64,000 bases of DNA from assembly GCA_033239005.1 (NCBI GenBank), contig BSQZ01000006.1:9196162-9260161 (forward strand). The letters are read 5' to 3'. Source of the stretch: Lamellibrachia satsuma. Lineage: Eukaryota; Annelida; Polychaeta; Sabellida; Siboglinidae. Made by a program: the position numbers and the translations under genes. The notes beneath the pieces are model-generated. The model saw only the letters and a list, made by a program, of their open reading frames with translations, had not been told where the DNA came from and did not search any database. Below are positions 1-13,901 of the stretch, piece after piece (within the stretch, counting starts at the first letter, position 1; the number at the start of each line of letters is the position of its first letter).

Positions 1-1606
1 TCATGGGCACGCAACGTAGGCGTTATCTAGGGTCATTTGCGTTCAGTTATAACATCTTCTTCCTGTATCGAAACTGCGTGTCGTTCACGTGCAAGTGGTG
101 GGTGGACCCGGAGGACAGTGGAGTGTCGGTATCAGATTTTCGCCATCTTACAGCGAGACTAAGCAGAAAAAGCAATCGATCACTTTCCAAAGGAGGAAGT
201 GAACAAGTATCGATTGATGGCATTTTTGTGTGCCAACTAAAAGAAACGTTACATTTTATCTGTTTGAATTTGAATTGGATGTTGCATTCCGGTAATCGGC
301 TTGGGCTAGCTGTGCATCTTGCTTGAAAAAAATGGCGATATGCAAAACTTATTAAAGTATAGGCAAGCGATTTGTTAGTCTTGTTTTACCTGTCTGATGG
401 CGCCACCGTTCAACGATATTCGTTGTTAAAATACTTGGCGCAGAGCTTACACGGAAGTAGGTAATTAAAACATTAATTAAGTTAGTAAGTAAGGAATAAT
501 ATAATAACACGTTAATAAAACATAACCATTTTTATGTTATTGGCCGCGTCATACTGTTAAACAATCTAACGTCACGAATGCTTGTAGTTTGGCAACACTT
601 GTTCACCAAATGAAAATCTATTTGTAAACACCTAGTCCTATATGTGCCGATAGGATATCGCAATGCAATATATGTTGGCCTTTGTTTACTAAACTTCTTC
701 CGTTCTGACTTAGCATCTGTTTTGGTTGAGAGTTGCTTTGCTTGGGCGTATGACGGCCTTTCGTTCTCGGTCAAAGGCGCGTGGCATTGATTTCCACACA
801 TTGCCAGCGCTTATTGGTCGACCTAAATCAACATGTCAGCCGCCAGAAAAACTTATAGATTATACTAAAATTACCCATTTTTACAACCCATTCTGAGAAA
901 ACCACCAGCGTGATATTCTTGATTTTAGTTGCAAATGGTTAGTTTTTATTAACTCTTTTAAGTGCATTGCCCTAAACCATGAATTTTGTTCGCTTTAATG
1001 TTTAGTTTGATATATTATGTTATATTTTTACGAGTTAATTTACCACTGTTGCAAGGGTGAACAGCTACGCCATGATAAGTTTGAGTATTTTACCAAATTG
1101 TTGTTGGCCATATTCATCAAACTTACAAATCGAAACGTTCGTATCAAACAAAACGCATGTGTAAAAAACAACGATGCTGACTAACCAGTCCCAATAGAGA
1201 AAATTGCTTCCGCGTTCGGTGAAAGCTTTTTTGACGCACTTCACATAACTCGGCGACGAATCGGCGCCTGTCAAACTGATACCAGAATCGTCCGATATTA
1301 TCAGCGTCTTCGGACGAGGTCACGATGCATTTCAGTGATGGTGCAGGGCGCGGCTTTCGTCAGACAACGGCGAACTGTTCTCGGTCTTTTGTTGCATAAG
1401 ACCGCCGACAGGGCATTTTTTCCAGCAGCGGTATCGCGTCCTTGACCAATCAATCTGACGCCTTTTCGTTTGATGGGTATTTCGATACCACCAGCCACCC
1501 CCGTTCAGTGACCCGCCCACAGAAATTCCGCAATCCTACCTGTTAGCCCATGTCGAAGATCTTTGTACTGAAGAGGAAAATTTAGATGTGTTGTTCATAG
1601 GCTAAT
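1..1606. other. No supported gene
   Basis: AT-rich non-coding sequence. Short open frames on both strands show no recognisable motif, splice pattern or repeat. I see nothing to annotate. Confidence 0.5.
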
Positions 1607-1965
1607 GTGCCAACTGATTGTAGGTGTATATTGGCCAAATACGACTATGCCAAATGCCAGATGTTTCTCAGAGCAGGAATGCCACCCAACCTCTGGCACA
1701 AAAAAGACAAGTCGGTGCGCTCAACTTGTTCCACAGGATATACCATGGAGATGCACCAACACTACTCAGTAGCATCCTCCTCCTCCAGTAGATCGAAGAG
1801 CCACCAGGACATCAACATCTCTCCACACAGCTGCTGCTGCTTCCTTCCTGAAACACTGCTGGCCATAAGAGAACACTTACCGACTGTCTCCCGCCTCTGG
1901 AATGAACTCCCAGAGGAAATAGTTGCAATCAGGCAGAGAGACGGTTTCAAGAAAGAAGCCAACGC
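1607..1965 (+). mobile_element. LINE 3'-end remnant (RT C-terminal tail)
   Basis: Across shifted frames this segment encodes the tail typical of non-LTR retrotransposon ORF2 proteins. It contains LFHRIYHGDAPTLL, then TVSRLWNELPEEIVAIR, then DGFKKEANAFL, the usual aromatic/LWNSLP-type end of CR1/L2/Jockey-like elements. Frame breaks between these blocks show it is dead. Related relics lie at about 46,895-47,015 (minus) and 60,196-60,325 (plus). The final coding segment has expanded into the adjoining 77-bp tandem array. The exact LINE clade is not assigned. Confidence 0.6.
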
Positions 1966-2737
1966 ATTCCTTAGTGCCTTGCGTCAGCGCCCGCCCCCAG
2001 GGTGGAGAGGGACAGCTGCTCTGCCAAGGAAGAAGTCAACGCATTCCTTGGTGCCTTGCGTCAGCGCCTGCCCCAAGGGTGGAGAGGGACAGCGGCTCTG
2101 CCAAGGAAGAAGTCAACGCATTCCTTGGTGCCTTGCGTCAGCGCCCGCCCCCAGGGTGGATAGGGACAGCTGCTCTGCCAAGGAAGAAGTCAACGCATTC
2201 CTTGGTGCCTTGCGTCAGCGCCCGCCCCAAGGGTGGAGAGGGACAGCTGCTCTGCCAAGGAAGAAGTCAACGCATTCCTTGGTGCCTTGCGTCAGCGCCC
2301 GCCCCCAGGGTGGATAGGGACAGCTGCTCTGCCAAGGAAGAAGTCAACGCATTCCTTGGTGCCTTGCGTCAGCACCCGCCCCAAGGGTGGAGAGGGACAG
2401 CTGCTCTGCCAAGGAAGAAGTCAACGCATTCCTTGGTGTCTTGCGTCAGCACCCGCCCCAAGGGTGGAGAGGGACAGCTGCTCTGCCAAGGAAGAAGTCA
2501 ACGCATTCCTTGGTGCCTTGCGTCAGCACCCGCCCCAAGGGTGGAGAGGGACAGCTGCTCTGCCAAGGAAGAAGTCAACGCATTCCTTGGTGCCTTTCGT
2601 CAGCGCCCGCCCCAAGGGTGGAGAGGGACAGCGGCTCTGCCAAGGAAGACGTCAACGCATTCCTTGGTGCCTTTCGTCAGCGCCCGCCCCAAGGGAGGAG
2701 AGGGACAGCGGCTCTGCCAAGGAAGAAGCACACATAA
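1948..2737 (+). repeat. 77-bp tandem repeat, about 10 copies
   Basis: The unit, containing GTCAACGCATTCCTTGGTGC and CTCTGCCAAGGAAGAAG, recurs every 77 bp about ten times with few differences. The period is not a multiple of three, so all three forward frames stay open and give false ORFs of up to 289 codons. The first copy is continuous with the LINE tail (KKEANAFL..), so the array looks like an expansion of LINE coding sequence. Confidence 0.9.
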
Positions 2738-3224
2738 AAATGGCTGGGTCGCCCTAAAGAAATGTGGAGAAAAATCGTGGCAAAAGAAATGAAAGCATAC
2801 AGCTTGAAACGGGACACCAAGACCAACAGTCCGGGCTGTTACCAAAATAATAGTTACTTGACGGACAAAAGCACAACATTTTTCATGTGGCTTCTTGGAG
2901 TCATACTTATTGATTCAAGCAGGTTGCAGACCGACAGCAGTGGCTGTCTCTTGTGGAAGCCATATGTGCCACCTAAGGCACATCTTAAAGAGTGAGTGGG
3001 TGGGTAAGTAAGTGAGTGAGTAAGTGATGCGTGAGTGAATGTCATCATATCACTGCTTTCCTGTATTGCTTTGAGTTTCTTTGGCGGCAAATCGTTGATG
3101 GTTTTTCCCTTTTCCTGCTGATTTCTTCTTTCCTTCTGTTTTGCTGGAAAACCTGTCTGCGTTCTGGGTCGGTCTCCCGCCGAGCACCGGTCATCAGCTA
3201 CAGACAGTGCCATGGCTGTAGAAA

Positions 3225-3925
3225 AATAAAATTAGAGTTTACCAAATGCCAAACACACGCAAGAGGTTTATCATCATCATCATCATCAGCTTCATCTTCA
3301 TTGACCAACCGTTTCCATAAAGGTCGATTGTTCATTAGAGATGGAAGGTCAGACACTTCCACATTAAAGTTTTCGTAGATCAGTTTGGTGTGCGTGATTG
3401 TCTTTGTTTCTCTCCGGTTTTCTTGCCATGAACAGGATGCACGAGACGAACCGCGACACTGGCTCTTTTGTGTGGCGATAGCAGTGACCAGCTAATTGTA
3501 GGCGAATCTTGTTTGAGAGCTTGTCTATATCTCCATAAAGTTCTTTGTTTGTCTGCATATTGCTCCAATGGACATTTAGCATTCTAGTCTAACATCCGTT
3601 GAGTTTACTTTCTACTTGTTTTGTGAGGAGAAATGTATCTGCTCCATAAAGCTTTGTTCTTTCGACGATGGCCCTGAAGAATGACAACCTTGGGGACATT
3701 CCTGTGTTTGACCTTCACGTGTTATTTGGCTTGTTACCTGCTCGCCATGCTAGAGCAATCCGGTGGTGAACGTATTTGCCTGTTCTGCTTATCGAGGAAC
3801 CTAGATACCGGAAGTCGCTTATTTTGTGTAGGCGATTTCCGGTATCTAGGCTCCTGGATACGTAGAACAAGCAAAGTAGCGAAGATACCACCTTTAATAG
3901 ATAAGAGAATACACCAGAAATCATG
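3225..3925 (-). mobile_element. LINE ORF2 C-terminal fragment (RTE/Jockey-like), degraded
   Basis: The minus strand encodes, in order, SDFRYLGSSISRTG, IALAWRAGNK, NKELYGDIDKLSNKIR, LAGHCYRH, and near the end DLPSLMNNRPLWKRLV. This is the conserved order downstream of the reverse transcriptase in many RTE/Jockey-like LINEs (DFKYLG, LAWRA, LRFAGHC, LW). Several stops and frameshifts are present. The plus strand carries a second VGDFRYLGSWI copy at about 3,830-3,860, so two fragments meet head to head. Confidence 0.65.
3796..3866. repeat. Short inverted repeat within LINE sequence
   Basis: CCTAGATACCGGAAGTCGC and its near-perfect reverse complement lie about 15 bp apart. Both arms encode the same LINE motif (DFRYLGS), one per strand. 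Confidence 0.7.
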
Positions 3926-5130
3926 ATCTATGAACTATAAATAGGTAACATACTTCACAGTAAGTGAGTTAACAAACTATACGCAGTACAAACAACGCGC
4001 AATACAAATTACACGCAATACAAAATACACACAATACACATAACACAGCAGCACGGGTAATGTGCAATATCAACATATCGTTGTTTCCCTCCGAAATGCA
4101 GAGTCGTGAAATTACTGAACAATATTGTTATACGAGAGCTAATTCATAGCTATTTGTCGATCAGCGTTTTGACAACTATACAGTTTACTGCAACACAAAA
4201 AGGGAACTGTCGGGCAACATCGAGACTAACAAAACAAGCATCCCTTAATGAAAACTCATAGGATCAGCAAACGTACATAGTTCCAACTATAACGCCTAGC
4301 GGAGATGCCGGGAATCAAACACCAAGGTTTTGAGTTGGTGCACTACTAGTCTCGCTTGTCCGAATCTCGCTCGCCTTCGTGAACTCTGAACACATGGTAT
4401 AACTCTTACCGGCTCCATTATGTGTGGGCGTTGCAGCGAAGTGACACCAGCCAATCAGCGTCTTTATCGAGATTCTACACTGTAAAATTAGTTTGCATGA
4501 TTCAACTTTCAGTGTGAAAGTTGTGTTAATATATAAAAGTTTCAAGTTGATGATTAAAATAACATCGTATCACCTGATGAAAGTTCACTCTTATTTGACG
4601 AGTTAGCCAACTCCCATATTAAGAGCCTAATTATTCTATTTGTTTTTATGCATGCACCCGAAATCTTAGTGCATATATCATCTCCGACACCTACACTTTC
4701 AATCCAGGCCCTGGTGTGTGCGACAAACGGTGGCGCCACACCCCGTAGCCTGGGTAATCGAGACAAGAGGGCTGCTCCTATCTCTCTGTAGACCGCTGAT
4801 CTTACGGAAGTAACTAAACAAAATTAATTTTTTATGTTCGGATAACGCTTCAATAGACATACTTTAATATATATATATAGTCAACATGTTGTGCACCGCA
4901 ATCTAGACGTGGTGCCGATGTTCTTGCCGGAGAAATTGTCGTATTGTATTACCAATTTTGCATGTTGAGATTGATTGCCCAGCTCCCCGCTCTGACAGCC
5001 CGCCACACAGCCCGAGGGGGGCTGTCATCTACGACACTGTCTGCTGATGTCACGCGACACGTTTCGAAGTGTCTCTGCGGAAGACCTACATGCAGGACAA
5101 CGCTTTTTGCATGTTCCCGATGTACCAGAA
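3926..5130. other. No supported gene
   Basis: Mostly AT-rich DNA with a short TA run near 4,868. Between about 4,310 and 4,780 a GGGAATCAAACAC block resembles a degenerate minus-strand tRNA-type B box, but no full SINE can be shown. Confidence 0.4.
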
Positions 5131-5266
<136 letters not shown>

Positions 5267-6658
5267 AACATGTATTGTATGTATTTACTTATTATAATTG
5301 TATATTTATTTACTATAATTATTTATTTATTTACTACATTTTTGTATTTGTCTTAATCGAATACTCTATTTTTTTATTACATATTTTTAACCATAATATT
5401 ATACATTTATTATGTTTATGTATGTTTTGTACCCGCCTATGAACGGTGTCTACAGCGTTGGCTGCCGAAGCACGCAAACATAGTTCTCATATAAGATACT
5501 CACTTGAATATCAGATAACGAAACGTGGTTCCGGTATTGTTCTATAGCCATAGCGTCAACAGGTGCCGGTATTAGCTACTATTTATGTCTGCTTTGACAT
5601 GTGCTAAAATAAATCCAATTTAATGCTAAAAATGTAAAACAATTGTCAAAACCAAAAAATATAAAATATTATATAACGTTCTTGTTTCCTTTTTCGAAAA
5701 TATAATTCATGTAGTTTTGTAATTTCAAATAATGTTGTATGATTTGCATGATTAGCATACGTTGTGTTTATATTATCTTGTTATGCATGTATTACACGTT
5801 ATGCCCGATACATTCCACTTTTGAAAGTTTGCATAATGACTACTTATACATCGAAAGGGCCCGAATGGAAACAATACATAATCGGTCATACGGATTCTCT
5901 AGTTGACTTGAATCATGTAGACCCGCTCGCTGTTCACGTTGCCATTTCGATGACGGCTCTTGCAACGCCAATGGTAAGATACCCTGTATTGTGTAAGTTG
6001 TCTCTTCTTCTGCTTCGACGTCTCGCTGGTACTTTGCGGGGTGGGTGCCACATCGCGTAGTCTGTTCCGCTCTCTCGTGTGAATTGTCTGGCTTCGAATA
6101 GTACTTAGTTATGTGGCGCGGTACGTGTCTAATTATGACGTGCACTAGTGTCGCAATGTCCGGCACGAATTACGTCACGTGGCAGCAACACCGCCCTAAC
6201 GGCCAACTCGGCAAACATATCCTTCTTTTCGAGAGCATTATTCACCTATAGTTTTGTCCTACTGTCCAGTGATCAGCATTTTGACGCCTTCATCAAATTT
6301 ATTCGAAATCTGGTACAAGCAAATATTTGAACATGAAACATAACGATTTAACAACTGTCTCCTAAAATATGCGTAAAAATAGTTGATCGATCTAATTCTA
6401 ATTATACTAATATTTGTCGCATGTTGTCCCATACATATGAAATCAAATATCCCTCCTACATATTGATTGAGGGTTTTTTTTCGAACAGATTGTTCCTTCG
6501 TGTTCAATTTTTTTGCCTGTTTACAAGCAGCCTTTGAATGTTTGACAATTCATTTCTGAGCGCTCCGAATATATGTTGTGCTGTATTGTATTGTATTGTA
6601 AACATCAACATCAAACCAAAGTTCTTGTCATTTTCTACATAATTATATTATACACTGA
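5267..6658. other. No supported gene
   Basis: AT-rich DNA with no recognised coding or mobile-element signature up to the edge of the giant palindromic element. Confidence 0.4.
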
Positions 6659-6664
6659 AACGTC
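6659..6664 (+). other. Target site duplication, left (AACGTC)
   Basis: AACGTC lies directly before the left terminus AGTAGTAGATATAG. The same hexamer follows the right terminus. Confidence 0.8.
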
Positions 6665-7735
6665 AGTAGTAGATATAGTTTTCTGGCAAAGCAATTCCGG
6701 TGTCCATGTGTCTGAACGACTTCCGGTTGCGCGAGCAGCCAATCAGAGCGCCCCCTGACGGTTGTATGAACACCACAAACCATACGCAGCGCCCCCTAGC
6801 GACTGTAGGAGGTGTGTAGTCGGAGCACGAGCGGTGGTTACTAAAAATAGACATTGGGAAAAACCCACATATCGCTGACGTGGCGTTTAATTTTAATTTT
6901 TAATTTAAATTTTAAATTCAATGAAAACCTAGGGAAAACTCCACATATCGCTGACGTGGCGGTTATTGAGTACGGTATCAAAGAATAAGAGAGCTAATCA
7001 ATCAGGGTTCAGTACGTTAGCGGTGAATGGTGTAAAGAGCTGTGATTCGTCGGTTATAGTTTCATAAAAGTTATGCGTATGAGTTTCATAAAAATCGTGG
7101 ATGATTAATGAGGTAAGGAGGATGAATGGCTCGTGTGTCCATCTGGTGGGAGATGGGTAGATGCTCGCGGGGCATACCGTTGACGTTGCGGTTAGGGTAT
7201 ATGCTCCCGTTTCGCGGAATGCAGCGGGCTACATACCATGTTAGGAATGCGGTCGTGTTGTATTCCGTAATATGACACCGCTCTGCCGCGTTCCCGAAAG
7301 GACGCATTAAGGCGATACTAACAGCTGACTAGTGGATTTTGGTACTCGGGAAATGCGCGTTTTAAATAACCTGGCTATATGTAGTCATATTAGCGCTGTA
7401 GTTAAAGCGCTGGTTCGCCCACTGGATGTATGCAAGTCTGAACACGTTGAAAGATAAGCCCGTCATTTGCACAATGCTATGCAGTAATTTATTCGATGCC
7501 AGCTATGATGAAAATCGGGTTTCATTATTGTTATTTTTTTCGTTTCTCTAAGAAGAGTAGACCACGTGACGTCCTGTCTGCATAAATAATAAAAACAGCT
7601 GTGTATGCATCAACGAGTTGACCTGTATGCGTACATCTAACATATTTAGGGTATTGGTTATCGTATGAATCATACATAGCACGAGTAATGAGAAAGAGTA
7701 CCGATTTGTCTAAGAAAATACCGCTTTTATATGTA

Positions 7736-8590
7736 TTATGTCACCCTTAGTTACGTATGTAATGCTTTTAAGCTAAGTGTTTACCACATTTATCTGCCTG
7801 TTAACATGTTAAGTAAATGTCACTTTTATTTGTATCTTACCACAGTTTAGCTACGTAATTGCCACGCTTGTCTGTGTGCTAACGCTTTTAGCATATTAAG
7901 TATCACTTTTAATTGTATGTTAACGCTATTTAGCTAAGTATATACCACATTCTATGTTAAGTTTGTTTTCGCAAAGTAAATATCACTTTTAGTTGTACGT
8001 TAACGCTTTTAAGCTAAGTAAGTACCAAATACAGCTACATGTTAATGAGTTTAGCTAAGTAAATACCGCATTTAGCTGTAGGTTAACGCTTTTAAGCTAA
8101 GAAATTACCACATTTAGCTGTATGTTAGCGATTTTACGCTAATTATTTACCATATTTACCTGCATGTTAACGGTTTTAAGCTAAGCAAATACAACTTTTA
8201 GCTAAGTAATTAGCATTTTTAGCTAAGTAAGTACCATATTTAGTTGCAAGTTAACGCTTTTAAGTTAAGTAATTACCACATATGTTAAAACTGTTTAGCT
8301 AATAAATGACCACATTTAGCTGTATGTTAGCGCTTTTTACCTAAATAATTACCACATTTAGTTGTATGTTAACGCTTTTAAGCTAAGTAATTACCGCATT
8401 TAGCTGCGTGTTAACGTTTTTTAGCTAAGAAATTACCATATTTAGCTGTATGTTACTGCTGTTTAACTAAGGAATTACCACATTTAGCTGTATGGTAATG
8501 CTTTTTAACTAAGTATTTATCGCATTTAGTTGCATGTTAACGCATTGAAACTAAGTATTTACCACATTCACCTGTATGCTAAGGTACTCG
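7736..8590 (+). repeat. Degenerate 42-bp tandem array, left arm
   Basis: About 20 imperfect units built on ACCACATTTAGCTGTATGTT and AACGCTTTTAAGCTAAGTA. A block containing GGTACTCGGGAAATGCGCGT flanks it on both sides (about 7,340 and 8,584). Confidence 0.85.
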
Positions 8591-9605
8591 GGAAATGCGC
8601 GTGATAAATAACACTTTTTTCTGTAGTGCACTTAAATCTATCTAAGCTAGGTTCTGTGAAGAAAAGAACAAACTCTGCGTATGATTATAATATATTTGTT
8701 ATAACTAACCAAACAATGCAAGAAGTACAAAACAATTAATTATGAACATAATCGTCAGAATATAGTAATATAAACAAAATCACTACAAGTATTACATAAT
8801 ATGATTATGAATTATTATTGTAATACCACGCCTGTCGGGGCGCGCTATAGCAGAGAGCTATTTTAAAACACTGGGCGAGGTAAGTACATCAGTATAGACG
8901 AACGAGTGGACCGTGGACTGTGGACTCCGGTTGCCTTAGCAACGAACGGGGTGCGGCTAGCGCTGTTACGATCGATGTAACAACCTGCATCGTTGTAAGA
9001 ACTGCATCTATAGTTTATGTTTGTTTTGGTACACTTGCATTGTATGACTAATCTTAGTTAATTGTGGTACACTTTAATTTGCTAACTGTATATACGAGCG
9101 TCATAACATCATGGCGTTAGCCCTGTGTCTGTAATTTTTTAAACTGTATGACATTTCTCTACCATTTTCTAAACCATGTGTCATTTTTGCTGTACCATTT
9201 TTATTGAATGTATAAATGATTGCCGCACCGGGTATCTGGTCATATGATACCCTTTTATGGTGGCGTATCGAAATTAAACAGTTCACCTTGTATCTTATCA
9301 ACTAGAAGTATAAAAGCAGTCACCCAAACAATAAATGTGGACAAGTCTGGAATTTAACCGACATCCTGTTAAAACAGACACAATTTTAAATTTTCTTACA
9401 AAGTTATGGCATGTTTGGTTAAAAATAATCAAGCAGTTATGTGAATATTTGTTGGAAAATAAAATCGTTCTTAGGTTTCCTGCGGTATTGAAGTAATGAT
9501 GCTATGACAGCAAATGTTTAACATCGCTAACCTACAATATAAACATATGAAAGGTTTTTTCGTAGATATTTTTTCTACTGTACACTTTGAGCAATCTAAA
9601 AAAAA

Positions 9606-9802
<197 letters not shown>

Positions 9803-11617
9803 CGTATTGCATATGTTGTGTATTATATTCTACTTCCAAAGTGGCCTGGTATCGCATATTGTTTCTGTATATTTCATACACAAACATCCGTGAACTTGGG
9901 ATCCATGCATAATATAAATATAGCAGGGTATATCAGCTTCATCCAGTTGATATCATATTTATTTTAATTGTATTATCATATAAATACATAACCATATATT
10001 TTTTTTATATTCCAATACCCCCAACTGAAAACTGGCGAAATTCTTTAATAACATAAAAAAAAATGGATGGTGAAAAAAACTACATACATATTAGTCTTCT
10101 AAATAGGCCACCCATGTGACCAAGATAAACTGGTCTGATTACAGAGGCTGGTGAGATGTACAAATGTGTAGATCTGACAAAAACACGGGGTTTAAGGGGT
10201 GGCTGTTTCCAACGGGTGCTTTTTTGTAACTGGTTCTACTGTATCTATGCAATCAACCGTTTAGCTACTACACACACCATTCTTGAAACCTAAATATTAG
10301 TTTATCACATGTTGTATTTGTATTTTTGCATGCTCTTCGTTGATTGCATTAAATATACACATCCTTATCAGACAATGAAATATGTTTTGCTAGATTTGGA
10401 CCACCATTTGTACCAACAACAAAAAATTAAATCCAATTCCAGGTACCTTTAACATTGTTTTTCTGTAGTGCTGTTTTAGTGGGTCTTAATATAATTGTTA
10501 ATTTGCTTTTATAAGTTTTGCACATATGCACAGATTCAGAATATATAGATATAACAAATGCTGTATACAGCCTCTTTTTCTTGACCCCAACACGTTTTAA
10601 ACCTTTGGTGAACCAAGTTGTCTTGTTAGTGCTACGATACTCTAGGATGTGTTCTCAGGCTAGTGACTGGAATAGTTACTGCAGGCCTTTTTAGACACCT
10701 GGGTAACACGACTGTGAACTATCCTGTAATACCTACTGTTAAGCGAGCACTTAATTCAGAGTTAATTGCGAATTTGTCAAAGAGATTAAATTAGGCTGTA
10801 ATTTTCTTGACTGGGTGTATGAAAGAAAAATAAAAAAGAATGCGCAACGACTGCAATGACATCAGCAACTATTTTAGTATTCGTGTTTCATTGGTAGTCT
10901 CGTGAATGGAAACATTGTTGCATGCTTTTAAAATGTGTATACTCCCGCCGGTAGACACACACGATGAGACAATTGGTATTTTCTTTAACTGCGAGACATT
11001 TCGCAGTCATTTTCTTTAACTGCGTGACCTGTTATTTTCTTTTGTTGTGACATTTTTGTGTATTTTTATTTAACTGCGTGACATTTTACCAATCTTAGCT
11101 AATTCGGTTTGTCACACATGTAACGCTGTTTTATAAGTGTGTAACACATTCACTATGTAGTAACGCGTTTAGCTATTCTTCCAATGGCATACACAGCGCT
11201 GTCTCCACAGCATGTACCATCCGTTGACCTTTTTTTCCATTACTGGTCACCACTTCCACCATTTACCTCCGTCTGACTGTCCCTAAGAGCAACTCCATAC
11301 ATCGCCCCTACATTCATATGTGTCCGTAATTTGGTTAGTTGATGACATTTGATACATTGTTACTAAGTACATGATAGCTGGTATAGAAAAAACGTCACTG
11401 CTCATTAATTTCAAAAGATCCAGTTTGCACAAGGGTTACTCCTGGAGCGAGATAAATACGCCGGACGAGAGTGCAGTCGTCAAGAAATCGCTTACGTAAT
11501 GGGAAGTAAAAATCTAGCTGCAGGAAAAGCACATGCCTTGCAGTAGACACGGTTCCCCATGACGCAATAGCTGTCAGTGTCTGGTGCAGGCTCCAACGTC
11601 CGTTTCGCTAGGAAGGG

Positions 11618-11694
11618 GTCAGGGTTAGGGTAGGGTTAGAACTCGAGGCTAGCGATAGGAGGGGTTGGGTTAGGGTAGGGTTAGGTTTAGGGGG
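11618..11694 (+). repeat. Telomere-like GGGTTAG cluster, left arm
   Basis: Two short blocks of GGGTTAGGGTAGGGTTAG type are separated by about 25 bp of unrelated sequence. They are internal, imperfect and mirrored at 13,902-13,985. Confidence 0.7.
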
Positions 11695-12230
11695 TAGCGA
11701 AACGGATACGAGGGCGCCACCCTAAACGCTCCATTATATTTCGAAAAGTTTGTGTTTTGACTTCAAATCATATGATATTTGACCTAATTAATGTTGCCAT
11801 TTGACCTAGTTCATTTGACATAATAATAATAATAATATAATTATAATAACTTTATTGTAAAAAAAATGGAAATACGTCTTACACTGAGGAGATAGCATAA
11901 AAACATACTTTAAATCAAATTCAACCATGCAGTATGTACAGTAATAAAATCAAGTATGTAGACAGAGTAGATAATGAGTAATACCAAGTGTTATATACAT
12001 TATAATCATTTGCCTTAATTAAGTTGAGATTTGACCTAATTAAGTTGACCGTGTATTTTACGGGAAGAACAGCTAAACGCGTTGCATAGTGAATGTGTTA
12101 CATCCTTGGCAAACAGCTTTACATATGTGACAAAATCGCATACGTAGTTAAAAAAAAGACACAAAAAATGTCACACAGTTAAAAGAAAAGGTTGTTTTGC
12201 TAAATCGTTATTTCGCCACTTCGTGAGGTT

Positions 12231-12632
12231 GGGGTTACACCTTTTTCCGTACCGTCGCCGCTAAAAAGCTGGTAGGATTGTGCAAACAGCACTGTCTCGA
12301 TGCAGTCTATCTAGGGTTATTCAACCGACAAGAGGTTGGGGTTAGGCTTTTTCCGTACCGCAGCCGCCACGGAACACGCGCGCGTGCTCCGTGGCGGCGC
12401 CGCCACTGCCGTCGCCTTGGCGGCGGCAGTGGCGGCGGCGGTATGGAAAAAATCTGACCAATGTCAAAAAAGCACGGAGCACGCGCGCGTGTTCCGTGGC
12501 GGCTGCGGTACGGAAAAAGCCTAACCCCAACCTCTTGTCGGTTGAATAACCCTAGATAGACTGCATCGAGACAGTGCTGTTTGCACAATCCTACCAGCTT
12601 TTAGCGGCGACGGTACGGAAAAGGTGTAACCC
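12231..12632. repeat. Nested GC-rich inverted repeat
   Basis: Arms 12,231-12,393 and 12,473-12,632 are near-perfect reverse complements with a ~80-bp loop. The loop is itself partly self-complementary (CCGCCACTGCCG / CGGCGGCAGTGGCGG). Each inner arm end carries a 26-bp near-palindrome centred on ACGCGCGCGT. Confidence 0.9.
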
Positions 12633-12678
12633 AACTCTTGTCGGTTGAATAACCTAGATAGCCTGCAAGAAGGTGTAA

Positions 12679-12918
12679 CCAATATCAAAAAAGACAAGAC
12701 GAGTGGAAGCGCACAAGCCAAAGTCCATCAACAACGACTGATCAATGTCAAAAAAGATAAAACGAGTGGCAGCACACAAGCCAAAGTCCACTAATAGCGA
12801 CTGACCAATGTCAAAAAAATAAAACGAGAGGGAGCGCACAAGTCAAAGAAGTCAAAGTCCATCAACAGCGACTGACCAATGTCAAAAAAGACAAGACGAG
12901 TGGGAGCGCACAAGTCAC
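12679..12918 (+). repeat. ~62-bp tandem repeat, 4 copies
   Basis: Units contain AATGTCAAAAAAGACAAGAC, GAGCGCACAAG and AAAGTCCATCAACAGCGACT, with small length differences. Confidence 0.8.
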
Positions 12919-13901
12919 CTACCTGACACTTACAGTGTTCATTGTCACCTCACTAACCATTACAGGCCAATATTAACTGCGTATGTAACGCTTTTTATCA
13001 AGTATGCAATGCATTCAGCTATGTAGTAACGCGTTTAGCTACGTATGTCCGCCTGTCTGTTCGCTATCTTCATTTCCGTCCACTACCATCTTCGTATACA
13101 GTCCTGTATAGTCACCCTATGCACCAGAATATTCTTTCATTACTGGTCAGTTCACCCCATCCACAATTGCCCTTCGTAGTATCTTCAAACATTTTATTTA
13201 CCGCCCATCTCTCCTTTCATTCATCCCCTCCCACTACCCCCTACATTGACCGCCGTTCGTCTACCTCTGCAAGAATATTCATCCATTACTGGCCACCTGC
13301 ATCTCCATCCACATCCGTTCGTTGACTCTTCATCCACCAATGCCCTCCACCCCCAATCTTCACATACGTCTGACTGCACGAAGTGGCGAAATAACGATTT
13401 AGCAAAACAACCTTTTCTTTTAACTGTGTGACATTTTTTGTGTCTTTTTTAACTACGTATGCGTTTTTGTCACATATGTAAAGCTGTTTGCCAAGGATGT
13501 AACACATTCACTATGCAACGCGTTTAGCTGTTCTTCCCGTAAAATACACGGTCAACTTAATTAGGTCAAATCTCAACTTAATTAAGGCAAATGATTATAA
13601 TGTATATAACACTTGGTATTACTCATTATCTACTCTGTCTACATACTTGATTTTATTACTGTACATACTGCATGGTTGAATGTGATTTAAAGTATGTTTT
13701 TATGCTATCTCCTCAGTGTAAGACGTATTTCCATTTTTTTACAATAAAGTTATTATAATTATATTATTATTATTATTATGTCAAATGAACTAGGTCAAAT
13801 GGCAACATTAATTAGGTCAAATATCATATGATTTGAAGTCAAAACACAAACTTTTCGAAATATAATGGAGCGTTTAGGGTGGCGCCCTCGTATCCGTTTC
13901 G

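Larger units (their letters stand above)
12226..13376. other. Central spacer of the giant palindrome
   Basis: Single-copy centre between the arms. It holds a nested inverted repeat (12,231-12,632), a four-copy tandem repeat (12,679-12,918) and about 450 bp with no recognised feature. Confidence 0.8.

Noticed and set aside
1923..2792. Long overlapping forward frames (up to 289 codons)
   Set aside because: They arise because a 77-bp unit lacks stops in all forward frames. The translation only repeats the unit.
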